NCBI GenBank assembly: GCA_000727475.1
Contig: KL647289.1
Coordinates: forward strand, 6,265,255-6,329,254
Direction: 5' to 3'
DNA length: 64,000 nt
Origin: Sarcocystis neurona
Taxonomy: Eukaryota; Apicomplexa; Conoidasida; Eucoccidiorida; Sarcocystidae
A program made the position numbers and the translations under genes. Below the pieces are notes generated by a model, which searched no databases, was not told the DNA's origin, and saw only the letters and a list, made by a program, of their open reading frames with translations. Below are positions 48,657 to 60,600 of this stretch, piece after piece (the stretch's first letter is position 1; each line of letters begins with the position of its first letter).

Positions 48657-51600
48657 ATGGAGTTGCTGCGAGGGAAACGGAAGGCGGCGCTGGGGCGCCG
48701 CAGCAGTTCTCTTGAAGCAGCCGCCCAGGCTGCAGCAGGTGCATGCGCTGCGGCTGCTGCCGCGTCTTTCTCTCCTTCTCATTCTCACGTGCAACAGCAA
48801 CGACACTCCTCTGCTGACTGCTGCGGCTCTCTCTATTCTTCTCTCTGCGTCTCGCCCTCCTCTCCGTCCTCAGCCTTCTCACCTTTCACTTCCTCTCCGC
48901 AACCTCCTGCCGCTGCTGCTGCTGCTGGGCCTGGCGCTGCCAATGGCGCGCCTCCGGCTACTGCTGCGTCTGGCGCCCCTGCTGTTCTCTGGTCTGCTTC
49001 TCCTGCTGCGAGTGCTGCGCAGAGCGATGTTGCTGCGCGTGCTGCTGCCGCTGAAATTGCAGTGGATGATGCTCTCTTTGGTATGACGTCTGACGCGTCT
49101 GCTGTTTCGGTCGGTCATGCGCATCCGGCTGCTTCACCTGCGGCTGCTGCTGTCTCTCGTGCTGCCGCTGCTCCTCCTCGTGTCGATCGTCCCGTAGGTG
49201 GTTCTCCTGTCGTTTCTGCTGCTGCTGCGCCGGGTGCGACTCTTCGCTGCAGTCAGCAGCTCCTGCAACGGCTGGAGGACCACCTTGCCTTCGTCTCCAC
49301 AGAGCTGTTGAAGGAACACGGCAGGGCTTTGCTTCCAGCGGTTTCCCCTGCAGCTCTCCCTCCTGCTGCTGCCTTTGCTGCGGGTGAAGAGGCTAAGCCA
49401 GCAGTAGATTTTGCTGTTGCACGTGGTACGTGCGCGTCGTCTTCTCCCGCCCCTGCTGCCTGTCTCCATGCTGCCCCCTCTGAAGCACCTGCAGCCGACA
49501 CAGAAGATACGCAGCTGCTCTTCTTCGAATTTTCTTCCTCGGACTCGTCTCCCCACTTGACGTCGTCCTCGCCGCACGCTGCCTTTCCTGCTGCTGTCGC
49601 TGCTGTGCCTGCTGCTGCAGCCTTCTCCACTGCTGCGGCTCCGCCTGCAGGACAAGCTCCTGCTCCTCTGTCTGCTGTTCCTGCCGCGTCTTCTCCCCGT
49701 CACTTGGCTGATCCACTTGGCACGACGCTGCCGGCTTCCTCTTCTCCTTCAGCTGCTTCCTTTGCTGTTCCTCATTCAATTCCGCGAGATGACGCTCCTC
49801 CTGCCACTGCTCCTCCTGTTCTCGCTGCTTGTTCCCCTACTGCGTCTGCTTCTCCTGCTGGCGACTTCTTCCCTGGGATCGACCCTGCTGCTGCAGCAGG
49901 CTCCGGTGCTGCTACTCTGCTTGCCCATGGAGCTAGCTTTGCTGCGGCTGCCTGTGCTCGCGATCCTCATGAAGCCTGTGCCGCTGCTGCGCATGCTGTT
50001 GCTGCTGATGCTGCTGTCGGTCTCCACGGGCCACCTGCTGCTGCTGCTTTTTTGGCGCCGTCCTCCTCTCCTGCAGCTGCTCTTCCCGCTGCTGTTGGTA
50101 GTGGAGCTGTGAACCTCATGTTTAACGCGCGTCGGGGCAGCACTACAGCAGACTTACCAGCAGCGCAGACAGACGCCTTCGCCGCAGCGGTGGCACCTGC
50201 TGCTGCAGACTGCTTTCGTGAGTCCGATGGCGAAGAAAAATTGGCCACTGCCGAGGACAGCGCCTGCGCAGCGGCCAGGGGCCGATCCAGCAGTCGCGAC
50301 AGCAGCGACTGCTACAGCAGCGACTGCGACAGCATCAGCAGCCCCTCCCGCCGCAACAGCAACACTTCGGGCAGCAGCAGCAGCGGCCATGGATCCGGCA
50401 GCAGCAGCAGCAGCAGTGGCCGCCAGGACGGCTGCTGCGATGCCTTCAACAGGCAGAACAACCGGCAGAGTAGTCGTGACGGCAGCAGCAGCGGCTGCGC
50501 TGTCCCTGACGGCAGCAGACTGCAGCGTAGCGGTAGCAGGAGGCATTGCAGCAGCAGCGTTCCTGCCAGTGGCAACACTTCTTGCAGCAACCGCGCACGC
50601 AGAAGCAAGCGCAGCAGCCGCAGCAGCTTCTGCTTCTCTCCTAGCACTTCTGCTGGAAAAAGGAAGACTTTGGAAGGTCCTGCTGTGCACTCTGCAGTCG
50701 GACCGGCTCGCGTGCAACAACTTCATTTCCACGGTAAGACACCGCATCAGCGGCTGCAGCACGTCACGCAGGAAACGCAGCTCCTGCAACAGCAGCGGCG
50801 ATACCAAGATCTGGCGGCGCAGCAGGGCCCTCTGCAGCGAGAGCCTCAGTATAAAGGATCGCCGCCTCTTGAGGTGCTGCAGCAGCAGCAACCTGTTGAG
50901 CAGCGGCATTTGCAGCAGTGGCAGCAGCAGCGTGAAGGTGTCCCCCAGCAGTTCAGCGAGCAACAGTGGCAACAGCAACAGATGCAGCAAGAGCACGCGC
51001 AGCAGGAGGAGTCTCAGCAGCAGCCCCACACTTACATGTTACAGCAGCGACGCTACCTACAGCAGCAGGAGGCGGCAGGAGTCGTGGAACAGCAGCGTTC
51101 GCAGCAGCTGGGGGTCCAGGACAAATGGCAACGGGCAGAAATGCAAAGGCAGCTGGAGCGTGAGCACGCGTTTCTGCAGCAGCGGCACGGGCAACGACGT
51201 CAGCAGCAGGAGCAACAGGGAAGCAAAGACGTGCCTCCAGAGGCTTGCGGCGGTGGCTGCCGCGTCGTCGTGAATCCGCCGAGTTCAAAGTCCCTACTCT
51301 TCCGTCACTTCGAAGCAGCATCTCTGTTCTCTGCTGCTGGTGCAAGTGCTCCTCTCACTACTACTACAGCAGCAGGGGCCTTTGCTGCCCCGGCAGCGTC
51401 AGAAGACATGCGTGGCGCTCCGGCTTCCTGTGCTACCGAGGCAGAGGCAAATCCTGCTCTCGCGGAGAGGGTCTTGGCTGGTACTGCTCGACCAGGTCTC
51501 GGCAGTGCTGTTACAGCAGCTGTAACGTGTTCTGCAGGAGCGGCAGCGCCAGCGGGAGCGCGTCCATTTTCTGCTGTTGTAGACACCAGTGTCGCAGCAG

Positions 51601-54600
51601 CGGCTGCCCCAGCAGCAGCAGCAGCAAGCGAGCAGGTGGCGCCTGCTGCAGGAAGGAGTGCAAGAAGATGTGCTGCAACGGAGGCGCCAGTGTTGATAAC
51701 GGGAGAGACAAAGCAAGAGAGCTTTTTTGCTGCGCTGGTCGAAGCAGCCTCTACAGCATTAGCAACAGCAACAAAAAAAGAGGCCGCATGTAACGCTCCC
51801 CAGCACCTTGCTGCTGCGGTGGCTGCTGGCCTCTTCGCTGCTGCCACTGCTGCTGCTTCGGGCGCTCCTGTTCCTTCAGCAACACCAACTTCCCTTGGCA
51901 GCTGGCTCCCTGCTGCTTGTGCACGATCTCTTTCTGCTGTTTCTACTACCGGTGCAGCGGCCCTCGCGGCCCCTTCTAGTTCTTTCCTTCGTCCGTCTGC
52001 CGATGCGTTCGGTCCTTCTGCCGCAGCTCTGCCTCCTCCCACTTCTGGTGCTGCTGCTGTTGCTGCACCGCCGCCTTCGGTTCCTGCTGCTGCTGCTTCT
52101 GCTACGTTTTCTCTTCCTGCTGCTGCTGCTCTGACGGTTCCTGCGGCTATTTCTACCGCTGAAGCTGCTGCGGCTGCGCCCAGCCCTGCATGTCGTCTCT
52201 CCAGCGCTGCTGCTGCCGCACCCCCGTGTGCCGCTGCTTCAGCAAACGCTGCTCTTCCTCTCCCTGCATCTGATGTTCCTTTTGCTGTTGCTGCCCACAG
52301 GGGCAGTTCTACTCAAACAGACTCTGCAAAGAATCACGTAGCTGAGCCGCATCTTCTTGAACGTACAGCTGGTAGCGCTGTCCTGGCTCCCCAATTTCGT
52401 CCGTCTCTTCCTGCCGCCGCTGCTGCTGCTGAGGCGCCTGTGCCTCAGAACGACGCTACTGTTGGAAGCTGCAGAGCGGCTGGCGTCCGTTCTTGCGCTG
52501 CTGCTGTTGGTTCAAGTGCTGCTGCTCCTAATCCTCTGTCTGCTGCTGCCTGCAGTGGCCGGCGATCTCCTGGAGCTGTTGCCGCTTCATCCCCGGCTAA
52601 TGGCGTTACGCACGAACTTCTGGCTGCAGCTCATGCAATTTCTCAATCTGCTGCAGCTTCGGTGCATCCGGCAGAGACTGCTCGTGCGCCTCGGTCTGCT
52701 GATGTTGCTGACGTTACTGTTGCGACAGCAGACATGCTTTCGGCTGCCGCTGTCGTTGATCGGCCGTCTGCTGTTCGTCACACTACTCTATCTCGTGCTG
52801 CTGTTCCTGCAGCTGCGCACACTCACCCGCACACCCCAGGAACTGCTCCTGCAGCATCCATGCGCCGTCTTGCGCACACCCCAGCGAGTGCTGCTGCGGC
52901 ATCCATGCGCCGTCTTGCGTCCTCCAGAAGCCCGACAGGCAGCGGCAGCGACACCAGGGCATCTGCTGCTGCTGCTGCTGAAGTTCCTCCGGCGGCTATC
53001 CACCTCCAGGCAGTGCCTGCAGCAGCGAGCATGGCGAAGTTCGAAGATACGGGCGGTAAAAAACGGCAAACGCTGCAGGACCTGCTGCTGTTTCCTGCTA
53101 CTGGTGCTGTTTCGAAAGCGCAGCAGCTGCAGCAGCAGCGTATAGATAAGAAGCAAGAAAGCAGATCGACTGCGGCTTCGTGGGCATCTGTCGCGCATTC
53201 TCCAGGCGGAATTCTTCTGCGGATTCCAGGGACAGCGGCAGCAGCAGGCACAGGAGACGCAGCTGCAAACGCATTCGTGTCAGCAGCGGCGCCAACAGCG
53301 ACTGTGGCGCCAGCAGCAGTACACGCAGCAAGGTCAGCAGCAGCAGTAGCAGGCTGCACGACGCCAACAGCAGCACCAGCAGCAGGGCCCCTCCTCTTGC
53401 CAGCAGCCAGTGAGAGGGGTAGCAGAAGGAACAAGCCAGCAGCGGTACTAGAGAGACTCTCAGTTTCACCCATAGCTGCTGCAACGCGCGAGGGAGCGGC
53501 AGATGATGCAACAAGAGCAGCAGCAGCACCGGCAGACGAGCAGCAACAGCACCAGCGAGGAGGGCCTTGCTATCGGGTGCACGTGGAGGAGAAGAGGACG
53601 CGGAGTTCAGCGACAAGAGGCGCTACCACAGGCCTTTCGGCCGTTGCTGTTCTAGAGAACAAAACAACCGCCGCAGCAGGATACACGAGGTGCTGTGGAC
53701 CAGCAGCTGGCGAGACCATTGCGCGTGCGGGTGCTTCTTCGAACAACGCGGTGCCTCCCTGCTGCAGAAATTCAACTGTTTCTACCGCTGCTACCACCTC
53801 GACTGCGCCTGCAGCTGCAGATATTGGTGCTGCTGCGCTGACTTCCGCTGCTATCCGCGCTACTTCTCCTGCGGCTTCTACTGGACGAGCTGCTGCTGCC
53901 GCTGCTGGGAGAACTGCCGCTGAGGTTACTGCTGCTGAGGCTGCTGCTGCTGCGGAGGCTGCTGCTTCTGTCGCTAGAGCGAGAGCCGTTGCTCCTCTTA
54001 CAAACAACGACGGCTCTGCTGCTGCCGTTGCCAGAAGAGCTACTGCTTCGCCTGCTGCTGCTTCTTCTTCTGCTAGCATCGCTGCTGCTGTTACGCCGCA
54101 GAGAGAGATGCGGGGAGGGCCACGGCGCCGCCTGACTGCTCCAGCTCTTTTGCGGGGGGCGGGACGAAGGCGTCTTATTGTTAGGACACCGGCGGCAGCA
54201 ACAGCAGCATCAACAGCAGCAGCAACAGCAGCAGTGGGAGCAGGCTTAGTCGCGGCCGGAGGGGTCGCAGCAGCGAGGCCAGCAGGACGAGAAAAATGGA
54301 GTAAGTCGTCGGAGGGTCTCCGCGTCGTTTGCAAAAGACTCCCAGTTTCTTCGCAGGCGGCAGCAGAGACACCAACACGTGCAAGTAGTGCTGTTCGAGA
54401 AAAAAGAGGAACCTCGGCAGCAGTAGCAGCACGGGAGGGACCAGCAGCAGGAAAGAAGTCTGTCACCACTGCAGCGGAGGCGGGAGAGCCAGCACCAACC
54501 TCAAGAACAAGGAGAGCAGCAGGCCACAGAGGAGAGGAAAGAGTAGCTGGTGCAGGATCGGCAGCAACAGCAGCCGCGGCGGCGTTCGCCGGCAAGGCTA

Positions 54601-57600
54601 CACCAGCAACGCGCGGATGGGCCAGTGCAGCTGCAACAAAAGTGGCCGTGGCCGCAGCAACAGCAGAATCTGCAAAGAGGTGCGAGAACGAAGGAGAGTG
54701 GACCCCAGCAGGATCCGCAGAAGTAGCAGAACCTGCAGCAGTAGCGTGTTCAGCGCACGCGGGTGCCGCACAGGCCTTCCGGACAGCCTCAGCAGCAGCA
54801 GCAGTGCACCAGTCCCCCCCGGAACTGCAAAAGCAGCACGTGCAGCAACAGCAGCAGCGGCGGCAACAATGCGTGCAGCAGCAGCAGCAAGAGCAGAACT
54901 TTTGTCTGAAGCCACAGGAGGCGGCGCTCTGGAGCGCTCCTGTGCGGGGATGGCAGCCGCCCCAGCCTCTGAGATTCGTCGTCTCGTCGACAGACGTGGA
55001 CTTCACTGTAGGAGCAGACGCAGCAACAGCAGCATGCAACGCAAGTGCCTCAGCGGCAGCAGCTCCAAGAGATCCAGTAGCCCAACCAGCAGCAGCAGAA
55101 GCAGAGAAAGTACGAGGAACAGCGGCAGCAGTCGGAGCAGCCGCCTGGTCGTACTCATTTTCAGCAGCAGCCGCAGCAGAAGCAGAGGCCGGCGTCTACC
55201 CCTTCCTGAACGCAGCAGCAAAAGCAGGGGCGCCTCCGCAAACAGTGAACTGTACAGCAACACCAGCAGCAAGCGCCTCCGCAGATGCCTTCGCAACGCA
55301 GGACGCCGCAAAGGCCGCGGCAGCTATGCGTGTAGCTTCAGTAGCAGCAGCAAGAGTGGAAGCAGAGGTGCCAACAACGGCTTACACAGTCCCGACAACG
55401 TCAGCAGCAGGTTTGCATGCGGCGCCGGGTGGGGTTGCTGCAGCAAGAGTAGCAGCACTGGCAGGAGCTTTGCAGGAGCCGCCGACTGCAGCAGCAGCGA
55501 CAGCAGGAGCAGTGTGGCGTGCGCCGGTCCCAGCAGCAGCCGTGCCCGGAGGACGGAATGTAGTGGAAGATTTGTCGGCAGCTTCAGAAGTGCACTGCAA
55601 AACTGCTGTTGTGGGGGCAGGCGGTAGCGTAGGCAGCAGTGGGGAGGATGCAGCAGCAGCAGCAGGAGGGAGTGGCAATACCTGCATTTACTGCAGCAGC
55701 AGAAGCAAAGACGGGGCAGAGCATCAAGAAGCATGCGCCAGGATTTGGACAGCAGAAGGCGTTCAGAAAGGAGTCGAGAGCTGCGACAGAAGCCAGAGAC
55801 GCAGCACCAGCACCTCCAGCAAGACGCAAGGCAGCAGGAACAGCAACACGGAGGGTAGCAGCAGTGGCAGCGCGAGCGACGCGCCTTACAGCAGCAGCAG
55901 GCCAAAAAGCGACAGCACGGGAAGCAGCAACAGGTGCAAGCACCGCGGCTGCGTCGCCTCTCATTTTGCCCACAGAAGCAGCAGCTGCTGCTGCACGTCC
56001 TACGCGGCCGGTGCAGCCCAGCGTTCTGCCGTCTTGCCGACGCTGCTTTCCCAGCGCGGGCATTGCACAGCAGCAGAGAGCAGCTCAACAGCAGGACATG
56101 CTGTGGACTGCTCTACCATTCTCACTACTGCCTGTGCCTCTTCTTCGAATGCGACGCTTGGGACTACGTCTCGTGGTCCAGCTACCGCCAGTTCCTGTGC
56201 CCTGCTAAACGCCGCCCATCCTGCTGCTGCTTGTGCTCCTCACCTTGCTGCCTCGCTTGCAACCGGTGCTGCTGTGGGGGCTTCTGCTGCCCGTTGTCCT
56301 TTTGCAGACGCGGCAGGCGCTGCGAGTGCCGCTGTTCGTTGCTTACCTGCTGCTGCTCTTGTTGCTGAAGAAGGAGCACCCGCCGAAAAAGCAGCAGCAG
56401 CAGCAAATGTTTCTGAGGCTCAAAGCAGCGCTTTAGGAGTGGACTTGCAGCTGCATGGCGCTGCTGCTGCTGCATGCACCGGGGGGTCAGCAAGGCAGGA
56501 CACGCGCTACTGTCCCTGCAGCAGACAGCTGAACGGCAGTAAGCCAGCGGTCGTAGCCTCGGGAACCGACGGGCTCTCTCTGCTGCAGCAGCCACAACAG
56601 CAGCAGCAAAGACACTGTCTGCACTTGCACGAGCAGCAGCGGCAGCAGCCCTCGCAGCACCCACCTCAGCAGTCCCCCCGCCCACAGCAGAGGCAGCAGC
56701 AGCATCGGAAGGAACTGCCTTCGCAGCACGTACTACACCGGGACCAGCGGAAAGAGACACTGCAACGTCCGCGTGTGCAACAGCCGCAGCAGGGGTTATA
56801 TCAGCGGCGGGCACTCCAAAACGTGCTGCAGCAGCAGCACATGCCCTGCCGGCAGCAGGCAACAGAACTCACGGTCTCCCATCGGCCCTGTGCGTCCGCA
56901 ACCCTGGAAGCGGCAGCAGCAGCAACAGCAACAGCAGCAGCAACAGGTCGGTTGCCCGCACCTCCAGAGTCCACAACTCCACCAGCGTGCCTAGCAGCAG
57001 CAGAATGTCTTCTGGCAGTGACGAAAGCAGCTGACGGACCCGCGGCAACATCGTCAAGGCGTGCACCCGTAGAAATAAGGAATACAGAAGCAGCCGCAAC
57101 AACGGAGGCGGCCATGGCCCCAGCTGCTGCTGGGGCGACAAATCCCTCCCCAATAGCTACATCCTCCGTCTCCTCGACAGAAACGGTCGAAAGGGGTCAG
57201 CGGCTGTGTGCTGCTGAACAACTTGGAGCCGCATCAGCAGCAGCAGCGCAGCAGCAGCACTTTCGTCTGCATACTAGCAGCACCAGCAGTAGTGAGAGTT
57301 CGGACAGGCTGAACTGCAGAAGCAGCGGACCTCTCTACGACTGGAAGGCAGGAGGCGAGTACCCCGGGGGCAGCACCAACAGGAGTAACGGCCCACATGT
57401 GAACTCGTGCAGCAGTCACAAGTGCTCAGTAGCTGGATGGGTTGCAGACTCTCTCACCACAAGCAAAGCGTACGCAGCAGCAGCAGCAGCAGAAGCAGCA
57501 GGGAGAGTCGTAGCAGCAGGTCGAACAGCAGAAAAATCGATCTCAGCAAGACACCCGGTAGCAGCGTCTTCACCAAGAGAGCTAGCTGCTCCTGCGAAGG

Positions 57601-60600
57601 AGGGAAATTGCAGTGCCGCTGTTGCTGGCAGCACAGGTGCAGCAGGCGAGGCGCGTGCTGGGGCTGCACTTGCGACGTGCAGGAATGCTGAATCGTGTAT
57701 TCACCGGCGAGCCGTTGCTGCTGCTACTCACCATGAGGACAAAGGAGCAACTGCTGGTCGATCGTTCTTCCCTCCAGCTGATGCCACCTCTTCTGCTGCT
57801 GCTGTAAATCCTCAAACTGCTGCTGATGATGATGATGCTTCTGTCTCTCCACTTATCGATGGTACGTCTCGGGATGCTGCTGGTGCCGTACGGCCTTTTT
57901 CTGGTGCCACTGGCACTCCTTCATCTGTGGCTGCTGCCGTTGCTGAAGCGTTTGATCCTGTGTCTGCTGCTGCTGCTGCAGCACTGCCTGCGGCTCACGG
58001 TGCTGCTGCTGCTGCGGCATCTGCTGCTACTTCTACGGCCGCCTCACGCCCTGTGATTTCTGCTGCCCACCCTTCTGGGATCGCCCCTGCCCCCTCTCCT
58101 GCGGTTGCCGATGTTCCCTCTCTTGCTGCTGCTGCCGCGTCTGCTGCTGCTGCGGCGGCCATTTCTCGTGCTGCTTCGACTGCGCGGCCTGCACCGGCTA
58201 CTGGGGCTGAAAAGGGAAAAGAGTTCCCTAGCGAACTCGCTGGTGCAGTCGCGGAACAGAGGCCACGCGTGGTCGTGCTGCTGGTGCCTGCAGGAGGCCG
58301 CGATGCTGCAGCCCCCGGCAGCTGGCTTCCCATAAAAAGCAGCAGCAGCAGCGGGCGTGCTGCTGCAGCCGCTGGTGCGGGCCCTATGAATCGCAGCGGC
58401 AATATCTTCACTACGGTAGGTAAAAGCCGACAGCATGTGGGTGGAAGAACAACCGCACGGCGCGCAGCAGCAGCTGCAGCCGTAGCGACAACAGCACCCG
58501 CGGCAGCAGTAGCACCCACAGCAACGATTGTACCTGCTGCAACACCAGCAATTCAGCAGGAATCCGCGTGCAGAGCGGCAAGTGCTCTTCGCCTCTTGAA
58601 AGGCACTTTGTTTCCCACTGCAGCTCAACGTGACGACGACACTGCCGCAGCTCTCCTCCCTACTGCTGCTGCTGCTACGCAGCCGTCCAGTGTTGCGCGT
58701 GCTCCTATACATGCCTCAACTCCTGCTGCTACAAGTGTCTACGTTTCCTCCTGTTGTCCCCACCGCACTGCCGCAGCTGCTGTGTCTCCTACCTCCCCCT
58801 GTACTGCGCCGGCTGCTGCTCTACTTTCTTTGTCCTTCAAACCTGCTGCTGCCGCAGCCGCTACACCTTGTGCAGCGTCACTCTCTTTAGATGCAGCGCA
58901 CGCCACCCGCGGGTGTCAGCAGCAGCAGCTGCTGCAGTACTACTGCCCCTACCAGCAGCAGCAGTGTGTGTTGCAGCAGCGGTACAAGAAGCAGCAGCGC
59001 TGTCAGCAGCTGGAGAGACACAGGAAGGCAGGACAGCAAACAAATTCGGCGTCGTGCAGTAACAGCTCTTGTCAGTGCCAGGAAGGGAGTAGGGAGTGCG
59101 CGTACAGCGTCACGACTGCTTCCACCGGAACAGAGCAGCAGACGCATGCAGAAGAGCAGGCAGCAGCACCAGCGACAGCATATGAAGAGCAAATCAGGCA
59201 AGAACGTCAGCTGCTGCATTTTCTACTCAAAGGACCCTCCAGCAACGGACCACGCACGCGCTGTCCGTCACGCGGAACAGCAGGTACGTCTTCGACTAGT
59301 GTTGTTCTTGCAGCAGATGCTGCTAGACAAGCTGCAACCCTGGTAACAGCAGCAGCAGGAGGAACAGTATGTCGAGTTGCACGAGAAATTCCGAGCACAG
59401 GAGTAAGCGCAGCCGCGACGATAGGAAGTCTCACGGCAGCAACAGGCGTAGCCCGAACCGCTGGTAGCGCCGCGGCAGCCGTAGGAAAGGAATTTCTCAC
59501 TCCGTCACACACAGCGATGGCGACAAACAGACTTGCTGCATCCGCTGAAAAACTGTTCTTCAAAGTTTCTCCTTCAGAAGCCCTTCCCGCACAGGGCGAG
59601 GCGGCAGCAGCAGCAGCAGACGAAGCAGGTGCCGCTGCAGTGGCTCCACACGAACCGCCGCTGACAGCGCCAGGATACCCGCAGCGAAGAAGTTCTTCAG
59701 CGGCTCAGGCAGCAGCGAACGTAGAAGCTGCAGCAGCGCAAATGAGTACTGCTGCTCTTTCCGCTGCCGGAGCCGCGCAGCCGAGAGGGCGGTGGGGAGC
59801 AGCTGCAGGGGAGAAAGAAGACTGGGCCTCGACGGATAGGTCGACGGCTGCGGGCACGCCACTGAAGCTTCTTGACGCACCGCAGCAGCTGCAGCCGCCA
59901 GCGAATAGAGTGCACGGCAGGAGGATCGCCAACAACAGCGAAGGCGGCAAAGCAGGAATTTTTGACGCGGGCGGGTGTGCTGTCGAAGCTCGCTCCAAGC
60001 AGCAGCAGCAGCAGAAACTGCTGTCGTGGACACCACAAGGTCGTAGAGCGATGAACGTTCGCCTACTTTCTGACCAGCAGCAGCAGCAGCAGCAGAAAAG
60101 CCCGTGTTTACAGTTGTTTGCTGCCGCTGCTGCTGGCCCAGATGAATCCGGCTTGCAGGACGGCCACTTCAGCAGGGCCAACGTACCCAGGTTCGCTGCA
60201 GCTGCGGCCCTCCCGTCTACTGCTGCTGGTGCGTACGCTGCTGCTGCGCGTCCGCAGGAGGATCCATACGCTGACGCGGCTGTCCCTGCAACTCACATGT
60301 GTCACGCCCCATCAACGTTACCTGTTGCAGCTGAAACGATTGCACGAGCTGCTGCAGCAGAAGCAAGAGGAGCTGCGACGGCACCAGCAGCAGCAGGGGC
60401 AACTGCACCTACAGACGTCGCTGCGAGAACACCAATAGCAGCGGGAGCGATACGACCTACAACAGCGGGCGCGACAGAAATTGCAACAGTTGCGGCAGTT
60501 CTGCGGAGAGAAGCACAGCCCCTGCTAAGACGTGCGCATCCTAGGAAGAAGTCTGGGGCAGGTGGCGCCGTTGTCATTGCCACACCGAAGAATAGAGCGG

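Noticed and set aside
50218..51273. 351-codon + frame overlapping the giant gene
   Set aside because: Same triplet effect in another frame; it ends while the main frame continues.
53570..55039. 489-codon frame on the - strand inside the giant gene
   Set aside because: CAG/CTG triplets and their GCA forms lack stops on both strands; the + frame is nearly ten times longer and continuous, so this is a shadow.
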